DNA of 64,000 nt from Paraphysomonas bandaiensis. Lineage: Eukaryota; Chrysophyceae. Positions within the stretch are counted from its first letter, which is position 1. The number at the start of each line of letters is the position of its first letter. Where the stretch lies: contig CBFFRP010000285.1 in the NCBI GenBank assembly GCA_965644295.1, positions 1 to 64,000 of the forward strand, in the 5' to 3' direction. A program made the translations under genes and the position numbers. Under the pieces are notes generated by a model. That model was not told the origin of the DNA and searched no databases. It worked only from the letters and a program-made list of their open reading frames with translations. Shown piece by piece: positions 9,965-19,485 of the stretch.

Positions 9965-10583
9965 ATGGGCGATACATTGTCAGTATGTGTATCTGATGGA
10001 GCCGATCAGACATCTTCTCTACCTCAGAAGCCAGTATTAGAGAAGGTGACAATGATATGCTATCTTACCCCTCTAATGTATATATATGCATGACAGTATC
10101 GAGTTGTTGGTCAAAGTGGTGCAACAATTCGACGAGATGTTAATCTGGACTCACTTCTAGTGGCTAATTTAGAGAAAGATACTATTGTTGATGTGTCGAT
10201 TGTGAAAGGAAGACGGGCTCATATTGTTTCTCCTGTTGACGGGTGGGGAAGCATTCAGACAGAAACAGGATATGTGATAATGAAGAAGGAGGATGGTATG
10301 ACATATAGATACAGGGTTATTCTCAAGGAAGGGGCAGTTATTAGAAAAGGGGTTAATATTGACACTTCTGATGTAAGTTTTGCTAACTATTGATGAATTT
10401 GATCAATGATTCAATGTTGGATAGGTTGTGGGTCGAGCAGAGTATCTTGATATAGTAGAGTCCACTGGGGAAGTTCAGGAAGTCAATGGTATACAGAGAT
10501 TACGAATTAAGCAGGGATGGATAAGTATGAATTTAAGAGTAAACGGCTCTGCTGGAGCACCAACTGTTGAACGATTGGATTAA
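9965..10583 (+). CDS. Small protein with tandem SH3-like (YRV...GAxxR) modules
   Basis: Exons 9965-10045, 10097-10372 and 10425-10583 (introns 51 and 52 nt) give 171 aa. Two similar modules are visible: YRVVGQSGATIRRDVNLDS (from residue 28) and YRVILKEGAVIRKGVNIDTS (about residue 88), each followed by a beta-rich stretch ending in a GWGSIQTETG or GWISMNLR motif. This pattern (YRV, small turn, GA.(I/V)R, then G(W)xS) is a bacterial-SH3-like fold seen repeatedly in protist proteins; the ligand is unknown. The start ATG (MGDTLSVCV) is the nearest in-frame one; an upstream exon cannot be excluded. Donor gtgaca of intron 1 is weak. Function not assigned. Confidence 0.72.
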
Positions 10584-11433
10584 TAGTCTAGTAGTTACTG
10601 TTGTTATTGTTGCATTGCTGAAACCTAAAGTCCTTTTTCTGGTAGTTACTTTCTTCTCAGCCAAGTTACCATAATATGTCATTAACAGTTGTCGCATGTT
10701 CTAGGAAATTGTTTAGCTGATGTCGATATGGTGAAGTATTAGGATATACCCACCTCGTACATTGCGTACATCGATAGCTACTAACAGATTTCAGAATATG
10801 ATATGGACAGTATAATAGTATTAGGCATTGTGAAAAAACTTCTATGAGTTTCGTTTACCAATTACTAGATATCGTTGCACTTTCAATTGTTAATAGGAAT
10901 AGTTATCAAATAATTATATTTAAGTTACAATGCTGTACTGTTGGGATGAAGGATGGAGTACTCTTGCAATGTTTACAAGAAACTCTTGGGTATACACATA
11001 GTTGATTAAATGCAACGTGATGTAAGGATTCTACTACAGCTTTGAACTCTCTTGAATTGAGAGGGAGTGCTGAGCTTTGCTTATTGGTAAACAACTAAAA
11101 TTTGTATACTCAAGGTTTGAAAATACGATATTTTAAGACAGATTATTACACGAACATAAATGATACACTATGAAATAGCTTCGTATGTAGTATTTTGAGT
11201 AGTATTGGTGCTTTTCACTGCCGTACTGCGTAAAAAAAGCAATGTTGAGAGTGAACTTTCGTAAGAAATTTGCCACAATAGCTTCTTCATTTTCTAATAT
11301 AGGGTACTATTGCTTCGAATTATTATACGATATAAATATAATTTCTCAAGAACGCTTTGCGCTGTTCAATTCCAGTTATTCAAAATGTAACACACAGTTA
11401 AGGGGGTACTACGTGCAAGTTGTACAGTTGGAA
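10584..11433. other. Intergenic, nothing recognised
   Basis: AT-rich spacer between two converging genes. Short frames here (for example 11242-11505 on plus) have no family signal or splice support. Confidence 0.6.
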
Positions 11434-13798
11434 TTACGTATCGAATACAATCTTGGTTGCTTTCTTTCCTATCAGATCTGCCTTAGGTCCGAAATCTCCA
11501 TATAACTGAGAAAAGAAATAAATCACATACGAATACAAGACAGGCAAGCACTAACCTTGCTCTGCTTCTTCTTGGTGACCAACGGGTACTGGTAAATTTC
11601 CTTGGGAACTTCTTGATTAGCATCTTGAAGAACACCCACTAATCCCCCTGTATAAAATAGTCAAGATATTTCAGAGAATATTTCTACTCATACCGGCCAA
11701 CCCTTTATCGAAGTCAGTAAAGAAAGTGTGCGAGATTCCAGAGGCTCCACCTCTCCCAGTTCTTCCAATACGATGAACATAGTCTTCCACTGTAATAGAA
11801 ACCAATCAGAAAACATGAATATACATCTATGCATGCCGCTGAGTGCATACCTGTCAGCGGAAAAGAATAATTGAGAACATACTGTTGAAACGCAAGAGTT
11901 AATCTTCTGCATCAACGAAAAGTAGGTACTGACCTCTACTTGTGGAATATCTAGCCCTCTAGCTGCAACATCTGTTGCAATAAGAAGTGGAATTCTACCA
12001 GACTTAAACTCCTCAAGAGCAGAAGTTCGGTCATGTTGGTTCTTGTCGCCGTGTATAGCTGCAAGTAACATAAGTGTCAGAAAAATAAAACGAATTGTAA
12101 CGTACCCGTCACACTATAACCACGTCCTTCTAGAGTATTCTGAAGTGTCACAGCCTCCCGTTTATACAACACAAATATCAGGCATCTGTTTTTCCTGCTC
12201 TTGTGGTACTTCGCAAGAAGCTCCATGAGACGCCTGTCCTGTAGATATCAAAAACGTCAGTGCATATGTATGCACATTTCCTGCTACGTACCTTCATTCG
12301 CGCATCAATGCACTCCACTATTTGTGTTACCCTGTCACACTATTTACAACGGCACGAAAGACAATAAAGTATACTTCACCTATGGTTAGCGCTAAGTTCA
12401 TCTCCCCCTACAGTCACGCGAATGGCAGCATTACTGAGGAAAGTGTCAGCCAGTGCTCTGATCTCCTCCGGCCATGTTGCACTGAACATGACAGTCTGTC
12501 TCCCAACACCGGCTTTGGCATTAGCAGCAGGACACTTGCCGATTATTCTACGGATAGCTAAATAAAATTGAATTAGGAATCAGACTGACAAAGACTTTTG
12601 TCTGTGGTACCTGGCTCAAACCCGTCGTCAAGCATACGATCTGCCTCGTCAAGAACTAGATAGCGGATGTCTGTAAACACATGGTTTGAGTTCAGGTACC
12701 ACATAAACCGTGAGAACCTACCCTCCAAAGTAAGGGAGTTATCGTCAATGAGGTCTTCAAGCCTGCCTGGAGTGGCCACTACCACATCTACACCACCGTT
12801 CGCACGAAGCTCATTCTTCTGAGTATGTTTCGAGACGCCGCCGTAAACACAAACGCAATGCGCGGAACCAATCTCAATCACTACATTGTGACTCTGCATT
12901 GCCAGTTCCCTGCTCAACATGTCAAATAAGTCAACAATAATGGTTTAAGTAACGACCTTGTAGGAGCAAGTATAAGCATTCGAGGTCGAGGGACACCCTT
13001 TCTGCTCAAGGACGCAGGACCTTCTTTTGCCAGTGCAAGCAGAGCAGGAATAACAAATGCTAGTGTCTTCCCGGATCCGGTAGCAGCAATGCCAATAGCA
13101 TCTTTTCCGGAAAGTAATATTGGCCAGCATTGAGACTACAAAGAAAAATAAACAACTTATAATGCAGACGTGTTTAATCGAACCTGAATGGGTGACGGTT
13201 TCTTGAATTTTTTCGCCTCAATGTATTGTTTAACCTCCGGACAGTGATTCCCAAGTGAAGGGTAAAGCTGGGAAAACTCAGTAATAGGCTTGTACTGCTC
13301 AGAGGCTTCTTCTGGAGTGACTACCATATCAACTTCACGTCTGTAAGCTGCCACTGAATCTCTAGACATCGCAACAACATCTGGATGTAGGACGTAGTTC
13401 CCTCCGCTTGTTGACCCCATGGAGGTATGAGATGATCCATTGGAATCCGCAGCACCCTCAGATTTGTCCTTCTTCTTCTTTTTCTGCTTCCGGTCCTTTT
13501 TCTCAGACTTTCCATTACTGAAGTTAGCAGTATTCATCTCCTGAGGAGCCTCTGTCTCAACCTTCTTCTTCTTCTTGGACTTCACAGATTCATCAGATCC
13601 AGATGATGATACAATCTGATTAACAGAAATCTCATTCTTTTGTTCATCTTTATCTTTTCTTTTTCTTTTCTTTTCTTTATGTTCTATAGATGTATGTATG
13701 ACAGATGACTCAGTGATCTCATTCATTGTCACATCATTCTTCTTGTCTTTATTCTTCTTTGATTTCTTGTATTTCTTTGTATGTAATGTTGAATCCAT
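11434..13798 (-). CDS. DBP3: DEAD-box RNA helicase, DBP3-type
   Basis: Twelve exons: 13798-13184, 13135-12957, 12909-12722, 12670-12611, 12557-12380, 12331-12292, 12238-12106, 12058-11934, 11881-11851, 11789-11694, 11647-11556, 11505-11434; introns 46-61 nt. They sum to 1809 nt, 602 aa. Residues 1-130 form a Lys-rich nucleolar-type tail ([15 protein letters not shown]). The helicase core has PSPIQSQCWP (Q motif), ATGSGKT (I), PTREL (Ia), VVVATPGR (Ib), DEAD (II), SAT (III), the [13 protein letters not shown] region (V) and [10 protein letters not shown] (VI). The tail [20 protein letters not shown] matches the end of yeast Dbp3, a nucleolar helicase of 60S ribosome assembly. Intron 5 could use two AG acceptors; only GACAG (intron low end 12332) keeps the motif VTQIVE in frame. 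Confidence 0.93.
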
Positions 13799-14052
13799 AA
13801 TGAGATATTATCAATCTGATAGTTCGATTAATTACTATTATATTAATGTATCTAGTGAGGTTATTATAGTTAGTAACACAGTAACGTTGTGTATATATGA
13901 TGCGTGTTGATTGGTATGGAGTTCTTCTTAATGGTCCACGACCAGGACAGAGACACAGCCATTCAATAACCATTCGCTAAAATAAAGTCGTCATTCAAGT
14001 GTATAATAATATATACATATATATATAGTAATTTCTGAAGGGATTAATATGT

Positions 14053-14125
14053 ACCGCGTTAGCTCAGTCGGTAGAGCGCTGGCCTTTTAAGCCAGTGGTC
14101 GTGGGTTCGAGCCCCACATGCGGTG
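14053..14125 (+). tRNA. tRNA-Lys (TTT)
   Basis: A 73-nt cloverleaf: acceptor ACCGCGT pairs with ATGCGGT, D-loop AGCTCAGTCGGTAGAGC, anticodon stem CTGGC/GCCAG with loop CTTTTAA (anticodon TTT), T-arm GTGGGTTCGAGCCCCAC, discriminator G. No intron. B box GGTTCGAGCCC is perfect and a T-run terminator follows the gene. Confidence 0.96.
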
Positions 14126-14442
14126 CAACTTTTTTTTTTGGAAAGAAGAATATTTTTTGTAGTCAACTTTTTACATCAAAAAATATTTTTTACAAGTGGA
14201 ATAATAGGCATTTTGCCTTTTGACGTTTTTCACATGAAAAATTTCATTACTGTACCCATTTTACTGCAAGATATACTGTATATTGAACGCGACTACGTAG
14301 ATACCCCATAACATATTTCGAGTCTACGAATTATTGCATAAATATCACTGTATATACTGTAATTCTGTCTGTGAGCAAAAAAATTGGTGCAAAGTTGGAA
14401 AATATATTTTTTGATGCTTATTCTTTCCAAAAAAAAAAGTTG

Positions 14443-14515
14443 CACCGCATGTGGGGCTCGAACCCACGACCACTGGCTTAAAAGGCCAGCGCTCTACCGA
14501 CTGAGCTAACGCGGT
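14443..14515 (-). tRNA. tRNA-Lys (TTT), second copy, convergent
   Basis: Identical over the tRNA body to the copy at 14053-14125 but on the minus strand, so the two genes point at each other. The shared 3' flank (GCAAC, a T-run, GGAAAGAA) is also duplicated. Confidence 0.96.
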
Positions 14516-15553
14516 ACTTTGTTGCGTTAGATGACGATAACGTGTAAAAATATTGAATATATAAATGCTTAATATTTATAAGACATGTGTGTGTTGTTAT
14601 ATCCATATATACAGTTACAAGCAGTCAGATGTCGTTAAAGATACATACATACATCTATAGTCAATAGACCATCATTATATCGCATATTGTTGAGCCGGTT
14701 CGAGATGGATTGTAATACTATTAACAGGAAGATATCTCACAAGATATCTGATTGAAAACAATACAACATACATGTCGTTTACTTCAAACAGTGACGGTGT
14801 TGTTAGTACAGTCTAATCCTCTGAAACAAACAAAACTACAGACCGAATCCACAGTAAATATCAGCAATTTAGAGTTGTTTTATGCGGGACGTCACTGAGA
14901 TGATAACAACGTTCTGATACTCTCACATCACGTATCCCCAACACCTCCCACCACTAACATACACATCGACGAATCACACACTGAATTTCAACAACACACA
15001 CTCCAACTTGTTTAAGAATAGTCGAAATAGATACCCGAAGTATTAACGGCTTTGAATCATGCAGGTACACTATCCACGTTGCTGGTAAAATCTACTTCTC
15101 GTAAAATAGATCCATACAATGTAGCTCCCATCTCCTATTGCAGAACAACACACGCATATGATTATATGTTTGCCCCACCAATAGAGTAACCCCCTGATCA
15201 AGAGATAAACCAGGAGTGGTTACAGAATAGCTTGTAGTAGCACACAAGAAGTTCCTGAGAATCACTATAGATCCTTGTCATATAATTATGACACACAGAA
15301 AACTACAACATAGTTAACTGCTTTATGTGAGGCTCATCATACTAATCAGATTTTTGTGTGTAGGGAAATATGCTACCAATATCTAGAACAAAATTACTTT
15401 TGTAGTTAGATAGGTGAAAGTAATCATGCTACTTAACCCTCTATTATTCTTTATTATGTCAAGCTTGACTAGTCTTCAACTTACTACTTATCTGTTAGAG
15501 TCAGAACTAACTAGCAAAACAATTTAACTAACTAGTGCTTAACTCTGACGTTC
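14516..15553. other. Intergenic, AT-rich
   Basis: No supported gene. The stretch around 15500-15545 (including TAACTAACTAGTGCTTA) is shared with 44395-44415 and belongs to the flank of a dispersed repeat family. Confidence 0.5.
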
Positions 15554-16076
15554 TACTATTTAGCGCTACGAAAGCTGCTTGTGTATAAATACTTCAAGCT
15601 CACTCAAATAAGCTCTAAAGACTCAACTGGCTGGCTGTTTTAATTACATAGCATCTTAAGCTGTGTAGCTACTCCCTCAACAAAGCACCACCATGTGGTG
15701 TTGAGGGGGATGAGTACCGGAGATATTTCTTCGAGAAACTAACGTGAGCCGCATATACAGTGAGCAGATATTGTTCTGCCCACTCATAGCCAAATGCTTG
15801 TGTGGAACAAGTGACGCTAAGTAGTCTTTGGGCCTTGTCAAATATACAGGCATTCGGGAATGAACTCACCTCAAGGGCATCCGGGTTATTGGGCTGCCTG
15901 ATGAAGTCAAGCATCCGGGCTGTTCACCTTAAGGACTCAAAAATCTTGAAGTCAGCATATGTCATATCAACATTCTGCTTGCTCACTGCGTTTGTTTTGA
16001 GTGATAGAGCGAAAGTGGTTGCACGTTTGTACTTGAAGTAGTGACGAACAAGCAGCTTTCGTAGCGCTTAGTAGTA
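15554..16076. mobile_element. TIR element A, non-autonomous, with a decayed ORF
   Basis: Bounded by 29-bp inverted repeats (15554-15582 and 16048-16076) that match at 27 of 29 positions around the core AGCGCTACGAAAGCTGCTTG. The inside holds an inverted remnant of an ORF (15669-15914, minus) that is shared with 44480-44707. The same TIR core also flanks element B (17.4-18.05 kb). No transposase domain was identified, so the superfamily is unknown. Confidence 0.65.
15669..15914 (-). pseudogene. Decayed ORF of the TIR family (YEWAEQYLLT motif)
   Basis: An 81-codon minus frame with FGYEWAEQYLLTVYAAHV near its C-terminal part. A plus-strand sequence at 44600-44707 encodes the close relative DYEWAEQYLLTIYAAHV. 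Conservation at protein level between two dispersed copies suggests descent from a once-coding gene of a mobile element. The family is not recognised. Confidence 0.45.
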
Positions 16077-16489
16077 GGATATAAGAATTAAGTAGTAGCT
16101 AGTTGAGTTGTAATGCTAAATTCTGGCTCGTAAACGTCTACTTCTGATAAATTCACTACTAGTTAATTTAATTGTGTTGAGTTTATGAAACTGAGTTGTA
16201 CTCTTGTCCAACTATGCAAGAAATTACGTCAGTTGAAAAGTGCAAGTAAGCGGTACAAGAATAAACCACCACCTGCTAAACTAAAGGGTATCTAATAATA
16301 CAGTTGACTGCATCATACGGTTCAGTGGTATAAGAAAATTGTCCACTCATCTGCGTGGGTGTGACCTTGGTGTTGATGTCTTACGACTTATCCCAAACGA
16401 AATGGATCATGCCAGAATGGATACTTATGTCTCATTTAGAACGGTTTAACATCGTTTGCAAACGAATGCAATCAAAAAAAGAATAAAAC

Positions 16490-17280
16490 CTTGAACTGGA
16501 TGATGTACCAGAACAATTTGATGATATGGCTTTCACAGCCACAAAAACGCGCTTCAAGAAGAACTGAGAAATCCGGTACTACCCCAATGGACCTCCACTG
16601 TACTCCAGCGGCTCTCCAGCAGGGCCTGGAATCCTTCCGTTCCACAGGTGGAGAGATTCTGGACGGGTACCATCACAACTGCACAACTTGAGACGGGTTT
16701 TGGAGATCACATCCATGAGTCACTGACACCCCAAGGACTGCGCAGCATCGAATCAGCGGTCATCAGATTGCTTCTACCGCTTTTCGCTGCAGCAAAGCTA
16801 ATAATCCAAGATCGAAGTAGACGATACGTTACCCTACAGAAAGGGCCCCCTAGGCTACTACCGCGACCACGTCCAAAACATAGACAGAAATGGAAACGCC
16901 CAAGGGTGCTAAGACTACTAGGAATCCACAGACGAACCGAGACTGGAACACCGTCCACCGCACATATGGACCCCACCAATCACACGCATAGGACCATAGC
17001 ACCGGACCGCATGAAACCATCAGACCCTAGACAGCGGCGACGCCGTCTCCGGCAACTCCACCTATGCCTGACGCCCAGACGGTGCACTGCGACAACGACA
17101 CATTCCACCACTCCATCAACCTCTCAGCACACACATCTAGTGCTCGGTACACTCAGGACCTTAATGCAGAACCCTGTACCTCAGAGCCTGGCGTAACCTT
17201 ATCCCAAGGGGAGACCCCCGGACAACACGCGCCAGTGAGTCCTAAGACACACGAGCAGGGCGAAACTCACAAACAACATT
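16490..17280 (+). pseudogene. Mobile-element ORF remnant with a WTGxIT domain (copy 1)
   Basis: A plus frame from 16648 to 17196 (182 codons, extendable upstream in the same frame through VPQVERFWTG) encodes QVERFWTGTITTAQLETGFG and then an I..LLPL helix, followed by a basic, Pro/Thr-rich tail. A homologous ORF lies inverted at 17462-17990 (QVERYWTGHITATQMADAFG). GC content is higher than in neighbouring spacer. The domain resembles no family I can name; it may be a structural or DNA-binding protein of the local TIR element. Confidence 0.45.
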
Positions 17281-17409
17281 AAGAACGGATATATGAAAGT
17301 CTGATTATTACATGAGTACGGTTGCGTACAGAAACTAGTTTATGTCTATAGACTAGCTAATAACTAGATTTGCTATATATACTACTAGTGGCGGGCAACC
17401 GTCTCGGGA

Positions 17410-18045
17410 CTGCTTGTGCATCGCTGCGAGCACCACGGTGCAACCGTCCCTTGTAGTGAGGTTAGTCGGGGGGTCTACCTTTGGGCAATGTGTCTGGCGG
17501 GCCTGTGCCATGGATTATGTGGGGAGTGGGTGAGGCGAGATGTATGAGAGTGCAAGTCGGTGGTGGAGATGGTGCTGGTTGTTGAGGTGGGGTTTCGGCC
17601 ACAAGTAAGGAGGAGTTGTTTCCGGAGTGGTTGCGCTTGCCTCCGGAGTGTCGGGTCTGGGCTCTTGCAGAGAGTGTAGTTCGTGGGGTGGATGTCGCCT
17701 GGAGTAGCTGGAGTACTTTTGGTGTCGGGTGGGTATCCTGGGGCTGGCGTTGCTTTGCGTGTGTCGGGACCGGTGCCGCCGGTGCCGTGTCTACGTTGTG
17801 GTGTCTGTGTCCCCTATTGCGAAGCATGCGGAGCCCTCCATCATATAGGGGAAGTAGGATAGAGGCGATGGATTTTTCTAGGGCGTGGAATTGATGTTCG
17901 AGCAGTGAGCTGGATATGTGGCGTCCGAATGCGTCGGCCATTTGTGTGGCAGTAATGTGGCCGGTCCAGTAGCGCTCAACCTGGGGGGTGGTTCATTAAG
18001 AACGGAAGTGGTTGCACCTTGGTGCTTGCGGCGACGCACAAGCAG
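17410..18045. mobile_element. TIR element B enclosing WTGxIT ORF copy 2
   Basis: Inverted arms at 17410-17445 and 18010-18045 match at about 32 of 36 positions (core TGCACAAGCAG). The right flank continues into the TIR core of element A (AGCTTCTGTAGCGCTAAATAGTA). The enclosed sequence is GC-rich compared with the surroundings and encodes the minus ORF 17462-17941. Confidence 0.6.
17462..17941 (-). pseudogene. Mobile-element ORF with WTGxIT domain (copy 2)
   Basis: A 159-codon minus frame whose in-frame upstream extension (to about 17985) adds QVERYWTGHITATQ. It shares the pattern FG.HI..SL, then SIASILLPL, with copy 1. The C-terminal half is Pro/Thr/Ser-rich and of low complexity. No catalytic motif is seen. 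Confidence 0.45.
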
Positions 18046-18075
18046 CTTCTGTAGCGCTAAATAGTAGGATAATAG

Positions 18076-19485
18076 AATTTGTGCTGATTAGTTATGGGTA
18101 TAGGTCTAACTAGTAGGTCTAGCATTCAACTAGCCACTATATCGGAACGAGTTTTTAACGCCTATTGCTAAATAAAAAGACTTTCAATAATGATGATATG
18201 GCTCTTCAGTGCGCTGGGATGAAATCCACCTGGGTTCAGACGAGGACATTGTTCAAAATGCACAACCGAAAGCATGCACCTAACTTCCAACACGATATCG
18301 TTGCATGAGGCATTGTTACAACACTATCACTGTTAGCAAGAAGTTGTTTAGCATAGATATGATTGTTATGACTGCTTATAGCAAGCGAATGATACCTAGA
18401 CACTCGTGTTGATGCTTCTGCATGAAAATCAACGTCTTTGGGATGATATTGTAGTTCAGAAAGCTCTATTCGAAAAAGCAATAGAATTGAAGACAGAAAT
18501 GACAATGCCTATAATGGGATGCTTGGTAGATAAGTGCAATGTTATTATTGGTGGATACCTCTCACAATTTAATTGCCCATTACTTGTTACGCAAGCCTGT
18601 TGACTGCTCCATGTACTTATATATTATGTCATCTACATATAGAACATCACTTTCTGCTACATGCCTTGGGTGCTCCAGTAATAATTTTTTTTCTTTAAAT
18701 ACATTGATGATTTTATCATTTATCAACTACAGCTGCTGGTAATTAATCTAGGGGTTATGCTACACATTCACCACATTGCTGCCGATGTTCAACGTGAGTG
18801 TTTAGATTTACTACCTTAAGAATTCAGCCAAAGAGACCTTCCATCATCAATACAGCAGGTAATTCACCGAAAATAGACATATACTTAAATTCTGTTTCTT
18901 GACAAAAAAAGTGTGGGATAAACAACTTGAAACACACTTATTCACATTAGCTCACAGACTGAGAATCTACCGAAATAAAGCTATTTTACCTCATAGACTA
19001 CACTATTGGATGCTATTATAACAGCATCACGGTGCTCGCAGAAATGCACAAACAGTTCCCTAAACAAGTTTACGAACAACGGTTTTGGGCAAGTGCATGT
19101 AATAATTGTAACAAGTAGTAGTCCCATATAGTGGCTTTTCGTCATCTGGTACGATTATTTATTTTAGTTAAACACACAGCTTCATTAAACGAATATTCAC
19201 GGCTGCATGTATTATAAGAGAAGAGTTTTCTACATATATGTAGTGTCTTTTGTATTTCGTTCTGACAAATATCAACACAGAAAATTGCACGATAAATATA
19301 TTAAAGTAAGCTGAAATTTCTTGTTTATAAGTAGCAGAACTTTCCATCTAATTTACTCAACTTAAAAAGTACTTCTACGTTGTAATCAGGTACTGTATGT
19401 GGATGGTGTATATCCCACCGTTTCATTAGTCAATTGAAATTCTGTCATAAATAGAACTCGGTACAGGATTGCGTGTAACTCACAC
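18076..19485. other. Intergenic with a solo hAT-like terminus
   Basis: No gene supported. GTTACGCAAGCCTG at 18586-18599 is identical to the right terminal sequence of the hAT element at 34144-34157, so a decayed copy probably ends at 18599. Its other end was not found. A 65-codon plus frame (18406-18603) overlaps it and is not recognisable. Confidence 0.5.

Larger units (their letters stand above)
14053..14515. repeat. Imperfect palindrome built from two tRNA-Lys genes
   Basis: Arms of about 100 bp (tRNA plus 3' flank through the T-run and GGAAAGAA) face each other across a spacer of about 265 bp of AT-rich sequence with no gene. The arms could form a long hairpin. Confidence 0.9.

Noticed and set aside
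11242-11505. 87-codon plus frame
   Set aside because: It overlaps the last exon of the helicase in antisense and has no family signal.
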